Source: Streptomyces sp. CB01201 (lineage in GTDB: Bacteria > Actinomycetota > Actinomycetes > Streptomycetales > Streptomycetaceae). From it: a stretch of DNA of 64,000 nucleotides. A program made the translations under genes and the position numbers. The stretch is taken from contig NZ_NNBJ01000011.1 of assembly GCF_002803085.1 (NCBI RefSeq), positions 275,161 to 339,160 of the forward strand. Reading direction: 5' to 3'. Below the pieces are notes generated by a model, which was not told the DNA's origin, did no database searches, and worked only from the letters and a program-made list of their open reading frames with translations. Below are positions 7,873 through 16,332 of the stretch, one piece after another (the stretch's first letter is position 1; the number at the start of each line of letters is the position of its first letter).

Positions 7873-9137
7873 TTCTCCTGTCCGGACTCGGCCGCCGACT
7901 TGGGTGTCTGCGCCCCTGCGTCGCCCTGCGGGGCGTCGGTGTGCGCCGAGTTGAGCGGCGCGAACGGGTCGGTGCCCTTGCCGTCAGGCAGCGGGGCGAG
8001 GTTCTCCAGGGCCCGGATCTCGTCCGGCGTCATGAGCGCCGCGTTGCGGGCCATCGAATAGACCGCATACCGGCCCGCGGTGTCGGTCCTCAGTAGCGCG
8101 TCCACGTTGAAGCGGGCCGCCTGCGGCTTGGGCAGCATCGCCGACCAGCCATCCTCGAAAGTCCCGATCCAGCTGGCCAGCGTGTAGCGCAGAAAGCCGA
8201 GCGACTGCTGCTCGATGCCGGTGCCCCACGACGTGGTGCGGTCGACCTGGCCGAGCATGTGCGGCGGCAGCCCGAACAGCATCGCGATGTCGATGTTCTG
8301 CGCTGCCCGCGTCCCCAAGAACTGGGCGTCCTCCGGACTGACGGAAATCGGCGTCCACTTGGCGCCGCCGGACAGCACACCGACCGCATGCGAGTTCTGC
8401 AACCCCGAGTGCGAGGCGCTGAACGACTCCTTCAGCTGGCGGGCGCGCTCCTTGTCGAGGTCGCCGTCCAGGCTGATCACGCCGGACAGGTGGGCGCCCT
8501 GCCCGTAGAAGCGGGAGCCGAACTCCTCGGCGGCCAGACCGAGACCGATGGACTGGCGGGCGTAAGAGATCACGCTCATACCGGTCGGAGACTCCGGCAT
8601 GCCCATCCCCATGAGGTGGACCATGTCGGCTGCGTCCACCGGCTTGCGGGAGATCTTGTAGGTGCGCCGGCCCGCGTCGTCGAAACGGCACTGCACCCGG
8701 TCCGGATGCAGAACCCTCAGCCGGGTCGGACGCAGCAGTCCGTCCCGCGCGGTGATCGCCGCATAGGCGTTGCCGCGGAGCAGCAGCGACACCATCATCT
8801 GCGTGAACCCGGCCCGCCGGGTCGGCATCGACGTGTCGCTCGCCCCGCCGAACGGATCACTGACGATCCCCGGCGGAGGCTCCATCGTCTCCCGCAGCTC
8901 CCCGCGCATCCGCACCGCGTCGAACGGCAGCCCGGCCACCGTCGTGGACAGGATCCGCACGCAGGCCGCGACGGCCAGCAGCTGCATCGCCGTGTCCTCG
9001 GTCACCGGCACACCCGCGGCGGTCAGCGGGGCCAGGGAGGCGTTCGACGGCACCGACCACGGGTCGCCTGCGCCCGACTGGGGACCGCTGAAGCGCCGTT
9101 CGGGGCTGCGGGCGAGCGCTCTACGCATCAGGCTCAT
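7869..9137 (-). CDS. Portal protein, HK97 family
   Basis: 422 residues. Forms the dodecameric ring through which DNA is packaged. Family features: an early A-V-A-A-C-V-R-I-L-S-T-T-V-A-G-L-P block, L-L-L-R-G-N-A-Y-A, L-H-P-D-R-V, and the Q-N-I-D-I-A-M-L-F-G-L-P-P-H-M-L-G segment. The C-terminal 35 residues are low complexity (Asp/Ala/Pro). ATG 9137 lies inside the end of a small membrane protein gene; protease overlap is 4 bases. Confidence 0.93.
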   Translation of the reverse strand: MSLMRRALARSPERRFSGPQSGAGDPWSVPSNASLAPLTAAGVPVTEDTAMQLLAVAACVRILSTTVAGLPFDAVRMRGELRETMEPPPGIVSDPFGGASDTSMPTRRAGFTQMMVSLLLRGNAYAAITARDGLLRPTRLRVLHPDRVQCRFDDAGRRTYKISRKPVDAADMVHLMGMGMPESPTGMSVISYARQSIGLGLAAEEFGSRFYGQGAHLSGVISLDGDLDKERARQLKESFSASHSGLQNSHAVGVLSGGAKWTPISVSPEDAQFLGTRAAQNIDIAMLFGLPPHMLGQVDRTTSWGTGIEQQSLGFLRYTLASWIGTFEDGWSAMLPKPQAARFNVDALLRTDTAGRYAVYSMARNAALMTPDEIRALENLAPLPDGKGTDPFAPLNSAHTDAPQGDAGAQTPKSAAESGQEK

Positions 9138-9303
9138 TGCCCACCACCCACCCGATCAGCAGCAGGACCAGACCCGTCACAACCAGCCCGACCACCGGCA
9201 CCCACCACCACGCCGCACCCACCAGACAGCCCAGACCGGCCAGATCGACGACGTCGGACACCGAACTGCGGGGAATGCGGAAGGACAGCTTGGGGAGGCG
9301 CAC
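9121..9303 (-). CDS. Small membrane protein between terminase and portal
   Basis: 60 residues: a basic N-terminus, then about 35 strongly hydrophobic residues containing W-W-W-V-P-V-V and G-L-V-L-L-L-I-G-W, long enough for one or two membrane passes, and an acidic tail. It overlaps the portal start by 17 bases and sits 8 bases after the TerL stop. Single-pass proteins occur here in some actinophages; role unknown. Confidence 0.6.
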   Translation of the reverse strand: MRLPKLSFRIPRSSVSDVVDLAGLGCLVGAAWWWVPVVGLVVTGLVLLLIGWVVGNEPDA

Positions 9304-9311
9304 GGCACCTC

Positions 9312-10859
9312 CTACAGGTCGGCCCAGGAGAAGAACTGCGGCTCGGGCAGCCGTTCCGGCTCGGTACAGGCACGTTCCAGCGCCATCACGGCCGACACGG
9401 CGAGGTCAATCTTGCGGGGGCTGCCCTTGGCGTCCTTCGATAGCCGCGAGCCGCGCGAATCAGTCCGCACCACGCAGTTCGCGAGATGCCGGGCCAGCCG
9501 CGGATCCCCGGAATGCGTCAGAGACCGGTTCATGACCGCCTCGAAGAACCTGGTCGTCGCCGGGATCATCCGGGCGGGCGACTGAGGAAACTCGACGACC
9601 GGGAGCCCTTCGTCCTCCAGGACTTGGTAGGTGCGGCCCCACCGGTACGGGTCACACACGATCTCCCGGACATTCCAGCGCCGGCAGGCCGCCCGGATAG
9701 CCGCCTCGACGTCCACGATGGGCACCGTCCAGTCGTTCCCCGCCGTCGATGGGCGCTCCCACGCCTCCACCACGTCCACATGCGGCACCTCGCCGCCACC
9801 GGACGGGCAGGACACGACCACCAGGGCCGTGCTGTCGCCATTGAACGACCCGTCGAAGCCCAGGCAGACCTCGACGCCGTCCGGCACGCTCTCTACGCCC
9901 ATACAGGCGTCCCAGGCGCCCGCCGGAAGCCACGCCGCGGCCGTATTGACCCACTGGTTCAGGCGCTTCGTGCGGAACTCGGCCTCTGGTGTGCGGCGGA
10001 TCGAGGACTGGAAGTCCTCGACCGACACGATGTCGCCCAGCCCTGGGTTGGCCAGGTGCCAGGTCCGCTCGTCGCGGTGATCGGCGCCTTCCGGAGCGCC
10101 CCACCAGGCGAAGTAGAACGCCGGGTCCTCGAACTCGCCCTGGATGACCTGACATCCGTACTGGTACATCGAGTAGCAGAGACTGTCTCTGCCCGTCGTG
10201 TCCGACTTGACGCCGGCCGTGGTGATGCCGACCATCAGCGGCTCGACACGAGCCCCCGATGCCAGGGAGAGCGTGTCCCACAGTTCGCGGTTCGGCTGGG
10301 CATGGACCTCGTCGGCCACCGTCAGATGCGGGTTGAGGCCCTCCTTGGTGAACGCCTCGCTCGACAGGACCCGGTACACCGACCCCGTCGACGGCATCTC
10401 GATCGCGTCCCGGTAGGTCTTGAAGTAGTTCGCGAACTCCGGCTCCAGATCGATCATCTTCTTCGCCGTACCGAAGACGATCCGCGCCTGCTCCTTGTCC
10501 GCAGCGATCGAGTACACCTCGCCGCCCGCAGGACCGAAGGCTAGCCCGTACAGCGCGATACCCGCGCCCAACGCGGACTTGCCCTGCTTGCGGGGCATGC
10601 CGATGAGCGCCTGGCGGTGCTTGAGCCGCCCGTCCGCACGCCGGGCAAGCAGACCGCCCACCAGGTCGACCTGCCAGGGACGCAGTTTGAGTAGCGACCC
10701 GGACGGTCCGCCGATCGAATCCTTCGTGACTCGCAGCAGACGCTCGGCGAAGGTGACGAAGTCTGGGCCGTCACCCCGCTCGACGTCTTCGGGGGCAACT
10801 TGAGAAAGCCACAGCGGCGGGTGGGCTCCTACTCCTAGACTTTCAGCATGAGTAACCAC
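9312..10859 (-). CDS. Terminase large subunit
   Basis: 515 residues from GTG 10859. ATPase and nuclease that packages DNA into proheads. Walker [10 protein letters not shown] near residues 87-95; Walker B V-A-D-E around 181-184; nuclease acidic positions in G-F-D-G-S-F-N-G-D and near the C-terminal I-D-L-A-V-S. The start is set by a G-rich RBS (GGTGGGGG) and lies inside the first codons of a divergent HNH gene. Sequence upstream in frame is the antisense of that gene. Terminase small subunit lies beyond the inserted nuclease gene. Confidence 0.93.
   Translation of the reverse strand: MVTHAESLGVGAHPPLWLSQVAPEDVERGDGPDFVTFAERLLRVTKDSIGGPSGSLLKLRPWQVDLVGGLLARRADGRLKHRQALIGMPRKQGKSALGAGIALYGLAFGPAGGEVYSIAADKEQARIVFGTAKKMIDLEPEFANYFKTYRDAIEMPSTGSVYRVLSSEAFTKEGLNPHLTVADEVHAQPNRELWDTLSLASGARVEPLMVGITTAGVKSDTTGRDSLCYSMYQYGCQVIQGEFEDPAFYFAWWGAPEGADHRDERTWHLANPGLGDIVSVEDFQSSIRRTPEAEFRTKRLNQWVNTAAAWLPAGAWDACMGVESVPDGVEVCLGFDGSFNGDSTALVVVSCPSGGGEVPHVDVVEAWERPSTAGNDWTVPIVDVEAAIRAACRRWNVREIVCDPYRWGRTYQVLEDEGLPVVEFPQSPARMIPATTRFFEAVMNRSLTHSGDPRLARHLANCVVRTDSRGSRLSKDAKGSPRKIDLAVSAVMALERACTEPERLPEPQFFSWADL
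10836..10841 (+). promoter_or_regulatory. Candidate leaderless promoter -10 for the HNH gene
   Basis: TAGACT lies 6 bases before the HNH ATG at 10848, and no RBS is seen in between. This spacing fits a leaderless transcript, common in Streptomyces. No good -35 is visible. The motif sits within terL codons. Confidence 0.35.
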
Positions 10860-11531
10860 AACACACCCCCACCATGCTCTGTAGTGGAGTGCGATCGACG
10901 ATCTCAGGCGCGGGGGTATTGCCAAACGCACTACGCGCGCTATCGCAAGACAGGGGATGCTGGCGGCCCCATCGAGGAGCGTCAGCCCCGGGCATCCGCA
11001 TGTACCGCCGAAGACTGCGACCGTCCAGTACTTGCCGTAGGGCTGTGCGGCGCTCACTACCGACGACGGCGTGTCGAGGGAGACATCCAGTCAGCGAGGC
11101 CAGTCCGAAGTTACCTACCCGGTAAAGCCTGCACGGCGGAGGACTGCTCCAACGCAGCCTCCGCACGAGGCCTCTGCGGAATGCATTACGCACGCTTCCG
11201 CCGGTGGGGTGACCCCAACGCCCGGTACCAACCCAAGGGGCACGTCACCAAGAGCGGCTACCGCATGGCCTACGCCCCCCAGCACCCGATGGCGCAACGC
11301 AACGGCCACGTTCTGGAGCACCGCCTAGTGATGGCCGAGCATCTGGGCCGCCCCCTGCTACCCGCCGAAGAGGTCCACCACCTCAACGGCGACAAACTGG
11401 ACAACCGGATCGAAAATCTGGAGCTATGGGTGAGGAGTCAGCCGGCTGGTCAACGAGCCCGCGACTTGATCACTTGGGCGCGCAGTATCGAAGCCCGATA
11501 TGGAGCGGCTCACGACGAGGGCCTTCTCTAG
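10848..11531 (+). CDS. HNH homing-type endonuclease with three Cys/His modules
   Basis: 227 residues. Three repeated modules of the form C-x4-C-x8-9-C-x2-H (for example C-T-A-E-D-C ... [10 protein letters not shown]) occupy residues 10 to about 115 and probably bind zinc and DNA. A C-terminal HNH_3-type domain follows (E-H-R-L-V-M-A-E and [16 protein letters not shown]). Encoded opposite to the late operon, exactly between terS and terL: its ATG overlaps the terL start region and its stop shares CTAG with the terS stop. This looks like a mobile nuclease gene, not a phage structural gene. Confidence 0.9.
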   Translation: MSNHNTPPPCSVVECDRRSQARGYCQTHYARYRKTGDAGGPIEERQPRASACTAEDCDRPVLAVGLCGAHYRRRRVEGDIQSARPVRSYLPGKACTAEDCSNAASARGLCGMHYARFRRWGDPNARYQPKGHVTKSGYRMAYAPQHPMAQRNGHVLEHRLVMAEHLGRPLLPAEEVHHLNGDKLDNRIENLELWVRSQPAGQRARDLITWARSIEARYGAAHDEGLL

Positions 11532-12001
11532 CCGACGCGCCCCGACTTTCGGGCCAGCATCTCCTCGAAGGCTGTCTTCGCCTTCACCTCGGCCACCCCG
11601 AGCCGGGAGCGGTCCGTCGGCGTCATCCCGAGTGCCGACAGCAGCTTCGAGATCTCCGTCTCCAGCGTGGACAGCATCCCGACCAGCGGATTCGGATACG
11701 CATAGCCCTTGTCCGTGAACAGGACCGGCTCCGTCGACTCCAGCCGAGCGAGGAAGTCCTGTCGGCGGTCGAACTTCTCGCAGACCAGCACCAGCGCGGG
11801 CCGGTCGGTCTCGGCCAGCCACTTGCACTCGTCGATGACGAGCCGCCACACCGCGCCGCCGGCCGGGCCGAGATGCTTTGGGGTGTCGTCAGCAACCGGA
11901 GGCAACGCGACGACCTTTGAGACGTCGGCGATAGGCCGCTTGCCGGGATTACCGAGCTTTCGCTTACGTTCCGTGGGTGTAGGCGGTCTCCCTGCCGTCA
12001 T
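11528..12001 (-). CDS. Terminase small subunit (P27 family)
   Basis: 157 residues from ATG 12001 (AAGGGG 8 bases upstream; GTG at 12010 is an alternative). The N-terminus [19 protein letters not shown] is characteristic of P27-type small terminases, which recognise the packaging site. The rest is helical with an acidic middle. Separated from terL by the HNH gene on the other strand, so terL must be reached by read-through or its own promoter. Confidence 0.88.
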   Translation of the reverse strand: MTAGRPPTPTERKRKLGNPGKRPIADVSKVVALPPVADDTPKHLGPAGGAVWRLVIDECKWLAETDRPALVLVCEKFDRRQDFLARLESTEPVLFTDKGYAYPNPLVGMLSTLETEISKLLSALGMTPTDRSRLGVAEVKAKTAFEEMLARKSGRVG

Positions 12002-12269
12002 GATCACCACCCCTTGCCGAGACCCCCCGGGTCAAAATTCCGCGGCCGTGTTTGGGGGCTGGGGGCCGGGTCCCTTAACGATCTTCGCTTTCGAGATTTT
12101 CCCCGCCCCCCTCGCGTGCACGCACAGCAACCCGACTCACGCAGCGTGACGAACGCGCCTCTGTGTGAGGCACCTTGCCCCGAAGCGCCTCCCCGGCTCA
12201 CGCCGTGCCGCTACGGTGCTGAGCTCTGCTGCTGCGACAGGACGGCAGCCAGTGGCTGGAGGTGGGGCC

Positions 12270-12524
12270 GTGGGGTTCATCAAGGGTGCCAAGTCCGACG
12301 CGATCGGACAGCAGGCAGCGCGTGCGATAGCCGAGGGCCGGCGTGTGTTCGCGTGCCGCGTGAACGAGGGCGGCTGGAACGACAACTGGGGCGGCTCCCT
12401 GTCCGGGGTGGCCGAGCAGATCGAAGCAGTGGAAACACAGGGCTGGCGTCTGGACAAGGCATCATTCCTGCCCGGCAAGGGCCAGAACGTCAGCGCATTC
12501 CTGATCTTCAGACGGGGGGTATGA
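12270..12524 (+). CDS. Conserved small actinobacterial protein, 84 aa
   Basis: GTG at 12270 follows a strong GGAGGTG RBS. The protein contains A-R-A-I-A-E-G-R-R-V-F-A-C-R-V and G-W-R-L-D-K-A-S-F, a pattern I associate with a small Streptomyces family often seen near mobile elements. Encoded on the plus strand against the late genes, in an otherwise non-coding gap of almost 600 bases, so it probably has its own promoter (moron-like). Function unknown. Confidence 0.65.
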   Translation: MGFIKGAKSDAIGQQAARAIAEGRRVFACRVNEGGWNDNWGGSLSGVAEQIEAVETQGWRLDKASFLPGKGQNVSAFLIFRRGV

Positions 12525-12594
12525 CCCGACCCCCTTCCGGAAACTGAGCCCACCCCTCGAATCCTCGCCGCCTGAAAACCTGGACCAGGGGGGT

Positions 12595-12924
12595 CTATGC
12601 GCTGTTGTGCTTGCGGGAGTTGCACCCCCGGCACAGCACCTGCACGTTGGCCAGGTCGTCCGTGCCGCCCTTGCTCTTGGGCGTGATGTGGTCGCCGGTC
12701 AGATCGCTGGCCGGGTGAGCGGGGACGTTCCAGCCGGGGCACCACTCGCCATACACCTGCCGGTGTGCAACGACGGCCTGCGACCGCACCTGTCGCCACC
12801 TGGCCCCGTAGCCGCGCTGGGTAGATGATCCGCGCCGCGCCTCGAAGCTGGCGGTGCAGTCGTCGCAGCGTGACGGGTTGCGGGTGAGGCGCTGGCATTC
12901 GAGGCAGGGCCTCGGCCTAGGCAT
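12595..12924 (-). CDS. Small HNH endonuclease of the packaging region
   Basis: 109 residues from ATG 12924. Zinc pairs C-L-E-C and C-D-D-C at the N-terminus; HNH core G-D-H-I-T-P-K-S-K-G-G with C-R-G-C-N-S-R-K at the C-terminus. HNH proteins next to terminase genes assist cos cleavage in HK97-like phages (gp74 type), so this is probably a packaging cofactor, unlike the plus-strand nuclease. Overlaps the preceding gene by 8 bases. Confidence 0.9.
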   Translation of the reverse strand: MPRPRPCLECQRLTRNPSRCDDCTASFEARRGSSTQRGYGARWRQVRSQAVVAHRQVYGEWCPGWNVPAHPASDLTGDHITPKSKGGTDDLANVQVLCRGCNSRKHNSA

Positions 12925-13285
12925 CGGACCAGCCGGGCGGCAACTCGACCGGATCCGGCGCGGGTTCTGGCTGCGGCGCCGGCTCGGGCGTGCAATTGCA
13001 GGGCGGCGCCGTGCAGGTCTTCGCGTGGACCAGAGCCGCGGCATCGAGGCTGATCGAGTGGTCGATGCAGGCGTAGACGCTGCGCGCGTTGTCGGACTCG
13101 ACGGGAAGCGGCCCGAAATCGGGCGGAGGCCCCTGTGGATCGGCAAGCGCCGTAGCCAGGTCGCGCCGGGCCTGCTCCAGAGCCACGAACGCCGCGAACT
13201 CATCGTCGGTGAGCCTGCGAGTCCAGTGGACGACGGGAGGCGCGCCGCAACGGATGCAGGCAAGGCCGCTGGCCGGGGTGGTCAT
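12917..13285 (-). CDS. Hypothetical phage protein with Cys pairs
   Basis: About 122 residues. ATG 13285 is preferred because TGAGGAG lies 8-9 bases upstream; GTG codons slightly upstream are alternatives. Contains C-I-R-C-G near the N-terminus and C-T-A-P-P-C-N-C later, then a Pro/Glu-rich tail. Possibly a small zinc-binding protein. Overlaps the HNH start. Confidence 0.6.
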   Translation of the reverse strand: MTTPASGLACIRCGAPPVVHWTRRLTDDEFAAFVALEQARRDLATALADPQGPPPDFGPLPVESDNARSVYACIDHSISLDAAALVHAKTCTAPPCNCTPEPAPQPEPAPDPVELPPGWSDA

Positions 13286-13297
13286 CACGATCACTCC

Positions 13298-13615
13298 TCA
13301 GAAGCCGAAGCTATCGAAGCGGTTGAACTCGGACTTGAAGCGCGGGTCGCTCAGGAGATGCGGGCGAAGGATCTCGAACGCTGTGCGTCCTGGGTCCTTT
13401 CGCGGACGCAGGGTGTCGGGGATGCCGATCATTTCGCCGGTTCCGTTCCCGGTGACCAGTAGGCGCTCCATCTCTGCCTGGTAGTCCACACACATGCCGC
13501 TCAGGAGCTCACGGAGCAGATCCCGTTCCGCCGGAGTGCTTTCGTCGCGGCTCACCATGTCGTCGATGGCGAGTCTTTCCGGACGCCGTTGCTCACCGGC
13601 GAGTTGGTTGGCCAT
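13298..13615 (-). CDS. Hypothetical phage protein, 105 aa
   Basis: 105 residues, highly charged, helical, ending in an Phe-rich segment (F-N-R-F-D-S-F-G-F). Its stop lies 12 bases before the next start and shares the Shine-Dalgarno region (TGAGGAG). It follows the fibre-like gene. No family recognised. Confidence 0.6.
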   Translation of the reverse strand: MANQLAGEQRRPERLAIDDMVSRDESTPAERDLLRELLSGMCVDYQAEMERLLVTGNGTGEMIGIPDTLRPRKDPGRTAFEILRPHLLSDPRFKSEFNRFDSFGF

Positions 13616-13622
13616 GAGATTC

Positions 13623-14465
13623 CTAGCTGGTGGTCTGGTCGTCGATGAGGCCGAGATTCTTGAGGGCGGCGATCAGCGAGACGAGGGCGGCGCCCGATGC
13701 GCGACTGCCGGTGACGGTCGGCCGGGTGGTCGGCGTCTTTCCCCAGAAACCGATGGTCGCGGTGCCGGGGGCGCCGGTGTGGCTGATGTTCCCGCTTGCG
13801 GCGATCGGGCCGACGACGTTGAGTCCGGCGAGGAAGGCAGTGCCCTGTTCGACGGCGGTGACCCGGTTGAGGAGATCATCGAGGTAGCCGTTCAGGGTGA
13901 CGACGGTGCCGTTCAGCCCGGACAGGGCGCCGGTGGTGGCGAAGGTGGCGTTCCCGTAGGCCCGATCACCGTGGGGGTCGCTGGCGCCGGTATGGGCGGA
14001 CACGGCGCTCGTGGCGGCACCCGAGGCGTCGGCGCCGACATCCGCAGCGGCCAGGACGACCGCGCCGGTCTTCGCGTTGACGGACTGCACGAGGTTGACG
14101 ACCAGATAGGTCCCGCTCGCGGGACTTGCGGCCGGAGTCGCCGCGGGCAGCGACACGGTGGGCGTCGCCTTGGGCAGGCTCAGCGGGAAGGAGTCGCCAG
14201 GCGCATCGGTGAAGGCGATCCGCACGTCGTAGGTGAAGCCGGTCGGGCTGATGCCGGCCGAGTCGGTGGCAACGACCGTCATCGTGAACGACCCCGCAGC
14301 GTCGAGGTTTTGGGCCGCGGGGCCTTGCACGACGAGCCCGGACGTCGCCGCAACGATCTTTCCCGGGTGCGGGCAGAGACTGACGGTGCCGCGCATCGGC
14401 GTGCCGTCGGGGTGCGTGTAGGTGCCGGACACCGTGACGGTGCTGATTCCGACGGGAAGCGTCAC
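13623..14465 (-). CDS. Tail fibre / minor structural protein
   Basis: 280 residues from GTG 14465, chosen because GGAGGTG lies just upstream. Beta-rich N-terminal domain (I-S-T-V-T-V-S-G-T-Y-T), then a linker with S-V-N-A-K-T-G-A-V-V-L-A-A-A-D-V-G-A and S-D-P-H-G-D-R-A-Y, both typical of phage fibre and head-decoration tails, then a heptad-like trimeric segment and a short C-terminal head. It lies upstream of terS instead of downstream of the tape measure, an uncommon place for a host-binding protein. Confidence 0.7.
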   Translation of the reverse strand: MTLPVGISTVTVSGTYTHPDGTPMRGTVSLCPHPGKIVAATSGLVVQGPAAQNLDAAGSFTMTVVATDSAGISPTGFTYDVRIAFTDAPGDSFPLSLPKATPTVSLPAATPAASPASGTYLVVNLVQSVNAKTGAVVLAAADVGADASGAATSAVSAHTGASDPHGDRAYGNATFATTGALSGLNGTVVTLNGYLDDLLNRVTAVEQGTAFLAGLNVVGPIAASGNISHTGAPGTATIGFWGKTPTTRPTVTGSRASGAALVSLIAALKNLGLIDDQTTS

Positions 14466-14603
14466 GGGCACCTCCAGACGGCGAGTTGGGCCCGCTCCGG
14501 CCCTCGGTGAGTGAGGCCGGAGCGGGTGTCCCGCCGTGAGCCCAGGGAGGCGGCGGGACGTCGGGGCACCGCTGGGGGGATTCCGGCGCCCCGAGACAGG
14601 GGG

Positions 14604-14858
14604 TCAGGCGGCTTTGGGGGCGCGCTGCGGGGCGGGCCGGTAGCGGGCGGCGAGGGGCAGGATCTCGGGGAGGGCGTACATGGTCCGGTACTCGTGACCT
14701 TGGCCGGAGTAGCCGTCGCCCGGGTATCGGCGGATCTTGCCCCGCGAGGCCCACTTGCGGATGACCGGGCCGGGGACGCCGGTCGCTTCGGTCGCTTCAT
14801 GCTCGAAGACGAGATCGTCGGGGTACAGCTCGGCAGGACGCATCTCGCCCCCTGACAT
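14604..14858 (-). CDS. Small MerR-like DNA-binding protein
   Basis: About 84 residues. Contains V-P-G-P-V-I-R-K-W-A-S-R-G-K-I-R-R-Y, a winged-helix MerR/excisionase-type recognition element, followed by Y-A-L-P-E-I-L-P-L-A. ATG 14858 or ATG 14843 (AGGGGG RBS) can serve as start. Could be a small regulator or directionality factor. A hairpin covers its upstream region. Confidence 0.65.
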   Translation of the reverse strand: MSGGEMRPAELYPDDLVFEHEATEATGVPGPVIRKWASRGKIRRYPGDGYSGQGHEYRTMYALPEILPLAARYRPAPQRAPKAA

Positions 14859-14864
14859 GCAGAA

Positions 14865-14888
14865 AGCCCCCGGCGGAAGCAGGGGGCT
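14865..14888. terminator. Hairpin with GC stem
   Basis: AGCCCCC (14865-14871) pairs with GGGGGCT (14882-14888), loop of 10. Short A/T tracts flank it, so it could terminate transcription weakly. It lies just upstream of the MerR-like gene. Confidence 0.4.
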
Positions 14889-14898
14889 CAAGGTGCTG

Positions 14899-14955
14899 CG
14901 GACACAGTTGTGTTCCGACGAACGCACTGTGACATATGGGTGATCCAACGGTCAA
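14899..14955 (-). promoter_or_regulatory. Possible leftward promoter and operator
   Basis: ACACA-GT-TGTGT palindrome at 14902-14913 with CGG/CCG flanks, and a TTGACC hexamer at 14950-14955 on the minus strand. The hexamer 17 bases downstream is poor. Might drive the late operon leftwards. Confidence 0.25.
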
Positions 14956-14971
14956 GCAGTTCTGGGGGCAA

Positions 14972-15202
14972 TCAGCTCCACTCAACGCTGCCCTTGCCGT
15001 TGAGTCGTTCGTAGTCGTCCCAGAAGCGGGCCGATCGCTCCTTGCTGGCCCGCTCTGCGTTCTGCCATCCCTGCTTCAGTGCGGCGTCAATGCGCTCGGA
15101 GGTCTCGCGCTGCTTACGGTCCGCCCGGGATTCTCGGCGCAGCGGCTGCGGGTCAGTGCCCGGGGTGTCGGACTTCGGATACTTGGGCGTGAACAGACCC
15201 AT
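14972..15202 (-). CDS. Small AICE-type protein (MGLF family)
   Basis: 76 residues from ATG 15202 (GGGAG RBS; GTG 15208 alternative). Starts M-G-L-F-T-P-K-Y-P-K and is followed by a charged helical segment (K-Q-R-E-T-S-E-R-I-D-A-A-L-K). Similar short proteins occur beside tra genes in Streptomyces integrative elements, and a second protein with the same start is encoded at 15910-16101. Role unknown. Confidence 0.65.
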   Translation of the reverse strand: MGLFTPKYPKSDTPGTDPQPLRRESRADRKQRETSERIDAALKQGWQNAERASKERSARFWDDYERLNGKGSVEWS

Positions 15203-15204
15203 GG

Positions 15205-15369
15205 TCACTTCTCCCTTTTGCCGTTGATGAGGTGGAGCGCCGCCTCGGTGAGCCCGGTTGCGGCGGCGTCGTTGCCTTTGTCGTGGGCGCGGGCCGCGGC
15301 CTGCGAGAAGCTCTTGATGAGGTCGTCGCGCTTCTGCTCGTCGCTGTCTTGCTGGCGAGGTTCGGGCAT
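15205..15369 (-). CDS. Small hypothetical protein, 54 aa
   Basis: ATG 15369. Charged helical protein (D-D-L-I-K-S-F-S-Q-A-A-A-R-A) with a basic C-terminus. Ends next to the start of the MGLF-family gene, so likely in the same transcript. Typical filler gene of AICE transfer regions. Confidence 0.55.
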   Translation of the reverse strand: MPEPRQQDSDEQKRDDLIKSFSQAAARAHDKGNDAAATGLTEAALHLINGKREK

Positions 15370-15383
15370 GGCTCGGGTCTCCT

Positions 15384-15905
15384 TCACTGCCGATTGTGGG
15401 TCTTGGCCCACAGGCCGCTGGTGCGGGTGTGGACGTTGCGCTGGTCCTGGTGGACGGGCCCGCTGTAGTGCTGGTGGATCTCAGCGGGCGCCGCGGCGAC
15501 GACTTCCTTGGCGCCGCGCAGCAGTCGGGCGACGGCGAGGATCGGGGCGGCGAGCGCGGCGGGTGCGGCGCAGATGCAGCCGATGACGGTCGGGTTGGCC
15601 TGCCCCGAGGCGAGCAGCAGCCCGATCGCGATAAGCCCCGGCGGGACCGTGGCCACCCCGCAGTACAGAGCCGTGCGGCCGATGTCCGTGGAGCGCTGCG
15701 ACATCGGCGGAACCCCCGGCTGGGGTACGGCCGGTGCGGTGCCGATCTTCGGTCCGTCCGCCCACGACGGGACCGTGGGGTCGGTGCTGCGGTACGAGGT
15801 GGGCGCCTGGAGGGCGTCCTCGACGGCGGCGAGGAGCTGCTGGGCTTGATGGCTGAGGTCGGGCTGCCCGGCCGTGACGGTCGGGCGCTGGCCGGGCAGC
15901 GGCAT
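15384..15905 (-). CDS. Membrane-associated transfer protein (Spd-like)
   Basis: 173 residues from ATG 15905. Two hydrophobic stretches (C-G-V-A-T-V-P-P-G-L-I-A-I-G-L-L-L and C-I-C-A-A-P-A-A-L-A-A-P-I) follow a soluble N-terminal half. The C-terminus H-Q-H-Y-S-G-P-V-H-Q-D-Q-R with H-T-R-T is one I recognise from mobile-element transfer proteins in Streptomyces. Probably helps plasmid-like spread between mycelial compartments. Confidence 0.65.
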   Translation of the reverse strand: MPLPGQRPTVTAGQPDLSHQAQQLLAAVEDALQAPTSYRSTDPTVPSWADGPKIGTAPAVPQPGVPPMSQRSTDIGRTALYCGVATVPPGLIAIGLLLASGQANPTVIGCICAAPAALAAPILAVARLLRGAKEVVAAAPAEIHQHYSGPVHQDQRNVHTRTSGLWAKTHNRQ

Positions 15906-15909
15906 GGGG

Positions 15910-16101
15910 TCAGTCCTCCTGCGGCGTGTAGTCGACGCTGCGGGCGAGGATCGCCATGGCGACGCGCTGCGAGTCGGCGCCGGCGCGGTCACACAGCCGG
16001 TCGGCGGGTCCGCTGTCGTTGTTGGCGATGGCGCGGGCTGCGGCGTCGATCTCCGCCCCTGTGACGATGATTTCGGGCTGCTTGCGGCTGAACAGGCCCA
16101 T
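15910..16101 (-). CDS. Small AICE-type protein (second MGLF protein)
   Basis: 63 residues, GGGAGG RBS, starts M-G-L-F-S-R-K-Q-P-E like the protein at 14972-15202. Remaining sequence is acidic and helical (A-E-I-D-A-A-A-R-A-I-A). Four bases separate it from the Spd-like gene. Unknown function. Confidence 0.6.
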   Translation of the reverse strand: MGLFSRKQPEIIVTGAEIDAAARAIANNDSGPADRLCDRAGADSQRVAMAILARSVDYTPQED

Positions 16102-16134
16102 GGCGGGCCTCCCTTCGGTCGAGTTCGTTGGTTG

Positions 16135-16320
16135 TCAGTGCTTCCGGCCGAGGCGGGTCGTCATCGTGGCCTCCAGCAGCTCGGCGGCCTCAGTGCCGTC
16201 TGTGGTGCGGGTCTCGAATCGCTCGCCGACCTCGCGGACGATCCGGGAGGTGGTCTCGGTGTCGCCGGCGTGCTTCGCGGCGATGTAGTCGCGGGTGCTC
16301 TGGTACTTCGGCTCACTCAT
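16135..16320 (-). CDS. Small hypothetical protein, 61 aa
   Basis: 61 residues, helical, polar (D-Y-I-A-A-K-H-A-G-D and R-I-V-R-E-V-G-E-R-F), basic C-terminus. A GAGGAA RBS precedes ATG 16320. Part of the small-gene run downstream of the translocase gene. Confidence 0.6.
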   Translation of the reverse strand: MSEPKYQSTRDYIAAKHAGDTETTSRIVREVGERFETRTTDGTEAAELLEATMTTRLGRKH

Positions 16321-16332
16321 GCGGAGTTCCTC

